Shown here: piece after piece, positions 62,914 to 64,000 of the stretch
How positions within the stretch are numbered: the stretch's first letter is position 1
Layout of the letters: the number at the start of each line of letters is the position of its first letter
Assembly: GCF_006575665.1 (NCBI RefSeq)
Contig: NZ_CP041253.1
Span: 687,501-751,500 of the forward strand
Origin: Echinicola soli
GTDB taxonomy: Bacteria > Bacteroidota > Bacteroidia > Cytophagales > Cyclobacteriaceae
DNA length: 64,000 nucleotides
Direction of reading: 5' to 3'
Position numbers and translations under genes: made by a program
The notes under the pieces: model-generated
What the model was told of the DNA's origin: nothing
What the model saw: only the letters and a program-made list of their open reading frames with translations
The model's database searches: none

Positions 62914-63111
62914 ATGTTGATCGCACTGGTTTTACTGTTGAAGACTTTCTGCTATGCTTCACTTGTGAGCATCATTGTGGGCTTCATCCGACCGGTTTTT
63001 GTACTTTGGTTTATGGACAAATGTAACCGTATGCGAGTTTTAACGTTCTATGGAACATTAGCACTAGTGTTTTATGTTTTATATGAACTAGTTAATCACC
63101 TACTACTCTAA
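62914..63111 (+). CDS. Small hypothetical membrane protein
   Basis: 65 aa with two hydrophobic helices (ALVLLLKTFCYASLVSIIVG; LTFYGTLALVFYVLYELV) and a basic loop CNRMRV. ATG at 62914, 11 bp upstream of the Rof-like gene, so the two probably form an operon. No family recognised. Too short for a confident role. Confidence 0.6.
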   Translation: MLIALVLLLKTFCYASLVSIIVGFIRPVFVLWFMDKCNRMRVLTFYGTLALVFYVLYELVNHLLL

Positions 63112-63122
63112 AAATTAAAATT

Positions 63123-63368
63123 ATGGAATACAATCCTGTAAACTCCAGCTACCATGATAGACTAGAAGCATGGTCTATAATAGGCACCGAATGTGACATT
63201 ACCTATATCAAAGATGGGAAAGAAATATCTGTTCACTCCAAGGTGATCGGTATGCTGAACGTAAAAGATGGCGAATACCTTTTTGGTGAAAATGGCCTGG
63301 CCATTAGAATAGACAGTTTAGTAGCAATCAACGGTATCCCTGCAAAAAAAGAAGCGGTTGGAAAGTGA
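63123..63368 (+). CDS. Rho-binding antiterminator-like protein (Rof family)
   Basis: 81 aa. The pattern YNPVNSSYHDRLEAWSIIGT, TYIKDGKEISVHSKVIGM and GLAIRIDSLVAINGI resembles Rof (YaeO)-type Rho-binding proteins with an Sm-like fold, which bind Rho and inhibit termination. The resemblance is by eye and moderate; another Sm-like or small beta-barrel function is possible. ATG at 63123 after a small membrane-protein gene. Confidence 0.5.
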   Translation: MEYNPVNSSYHDRLEAWSIIGTECDITYIKDGKEISVHSKVIGMLNVKDGEYLFGENGLAIRIDSLVAINGIPAKKEAVGK

Positions 63369-63416
63369 CCCTTTTCCGAAAAACAGCACAGTCATCATGA
63401 CCCTTATTAAACAGCT

Positions 63417-64000
63417 TTAGCCCATGCGCTTACATCGAAAAGCCTTAGGGGTACCATCCTGTACCGTACAGGCAATCAAATAATCTTCCCCTCCATCCTT
63501 TAGGCGAAACTTCTTCTTGATGATTTCAGGTTTCATAGGATAGTTGCGGGTGATGACATTGACCTGGCCAGAAGGGAATACCTTTCCGATGGTCTTTCTG
63601 TCCATCTTCACTTCCCCTTGGATCATAAATACCCTTCCTAGAATACCGGACGTCTTAGCTAGTTCATCTGTAGTGTAGAGGTGAGTATGCGGATGCAGTT
63701 TATGGAGCTGATAGCGGTTTCCAAAAGACTTAAAAGCCCCCGCCTTTAGGATAGCAGCAGAGGGAAGCACCAAATACTTTTCTGGCAAGCTGAAGGTGGC
63801 TGTGGCATGCTCCTCTTCTCCAAGCTTAAAACGAAAAGGCTCATCGGAAGGCAGGTCCCAAGTAATCACACGGGAAGATTCCTTCTCTCCCTCTTTCCAC
63901 ACCAACAACAATTCCTTTACTTCATTTTTTACCGCCACCACATGCACTTCACTGAGTGCCGGCAATTCTCGGATCGCTTCTTTGATGTCCAGCATCGGTG
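63417..64000 (-). CDS. C-terminal part of a class I SAM-dependent methyltransferase (PG_1098 type), partial
   Basis: The frame stays open to the window edge, so an in-frame Met at 63995 is internal (a Pro codon precedes it). The visible ~194 residues are the ferredoxin-like domain (EAIRELPALSEVHVVAVKNE; FRFKLGEEEHATATFSLPEK) and a THUMP-like domain (KMDRKTIGKVFPSGQVNVIT; YPMKPEIIKKKFRLKDGGED) that sit after the methyltransferase in PG_1098-type proteins. The catalytic domain would be outside the window. Likely RNA-modifying; substrate unknown. Confidence 0.7.
   Translation of the reverse strand, partial: PMLDIKEAIRELPALSEVHVVAVKNEVKELLLVWKEGEKESSRVITWDLPSDEPFRFKLGEEEHATATFSLPEKYLVLPSAAILKAGAFKSFGNRYQLHKLHPHTHLYTTDELAKTSGILGRVFMIQGEVKMDRKTIGKVFPSGQVNVITRNYPMKPEIIKKKFRLKDGGEDYLIACTVQDGTPKAFRCKRMG

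Overview
The window is a chromosomal segment of a Bacteroidota bacterium, most likely order Cytophagales, family Cyclobacteriaceae (Echinicola-like). This rests on gene recognition only, not a database search. Supporting signs are the nadK / DUF6089 / uppS / bamA order, families such as DUF4421 and PG_1098-type methyltransferases, LytS/LytTR signalling, promoters of the TAnnTTTG (-7) type instead of sigma70 -10 boxes, frequent weak or absent Shine-Dalgarno sequences and several TTG starts. No rRNA, tRNA, CRISPR array, prophage or intact insertion sequence was found.

Layout. 1-15.7 kb is mostly housekeeping: bamA (partial)-uppS-DUF6089-nadK-CBS protein on the minus strand, a pabA-like amidotransferase with cvpA, yqeY divergent from pdxJ, a hydrolase and two methyltransferases, a rhomboid protease, a prenyl synthase, rnr, an exonuclease, lipB and yraN. 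16-20 kb has a MORN-like protein, an aspartate-type aminotransferase and two glycosyltransferases. 20-23 kb is a repeat-bearing gap with a possible small RNA, then a DUF4421 outer-membrane protein. 23.3-28.8 kb is a tripartite RND efflux operon. 28.9-34.2 kb holds a TPR sensor kinase, a LytTR response regulator and an MltF-like lytic transglycosylase. 34.3-39.3 kb has glyS, two small membrane-linked proteins and an S9 peptidase.

39.5-49.9 kb is the accessory-looking part: a small protein with a double-glycine leader, ddl, metK flanked on both sides by direct copies of a ~290 bp noncoding repeat, and a decaying cluster of small lipoproteins with an HExxH metalloprotease lipoprotein that is broken twice. 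49.9-54.5 kb is a galactose (Leloir) cluster, galM-galK-galT, with a LacI-family regulator and a palindromic operator candidate. 54.9-62.6 kb has an M28 peptidase with cysS, then rimP-nusA-infB. The end holds a small membrane protein, a Rof-like protein and a partial methyltransferase.

The most interesting features are: (1) a metalloprotease/small-lipoprotein locus with an orphan C-terminal fragment beside its own partner gene, a 20-bp tandem duplication that breaks frame, and a nonsense codon exactly at a lipobox; (2) palindromic intergenic elements (CCGTCATTGCGA ends), one of which lies in opposite orientations inside two otherwise co-oriented duplicated segments; (3) metK between direct repeats, with a 3.5-copy tandem array on one side; (4) a lone double-glycine-leader peptide gene with its own terminator; (5) overlapping face-to-face promoters between yqeY and pdxJ; (6) an orphan promoter plus hairpin resembling a small RNA gene.
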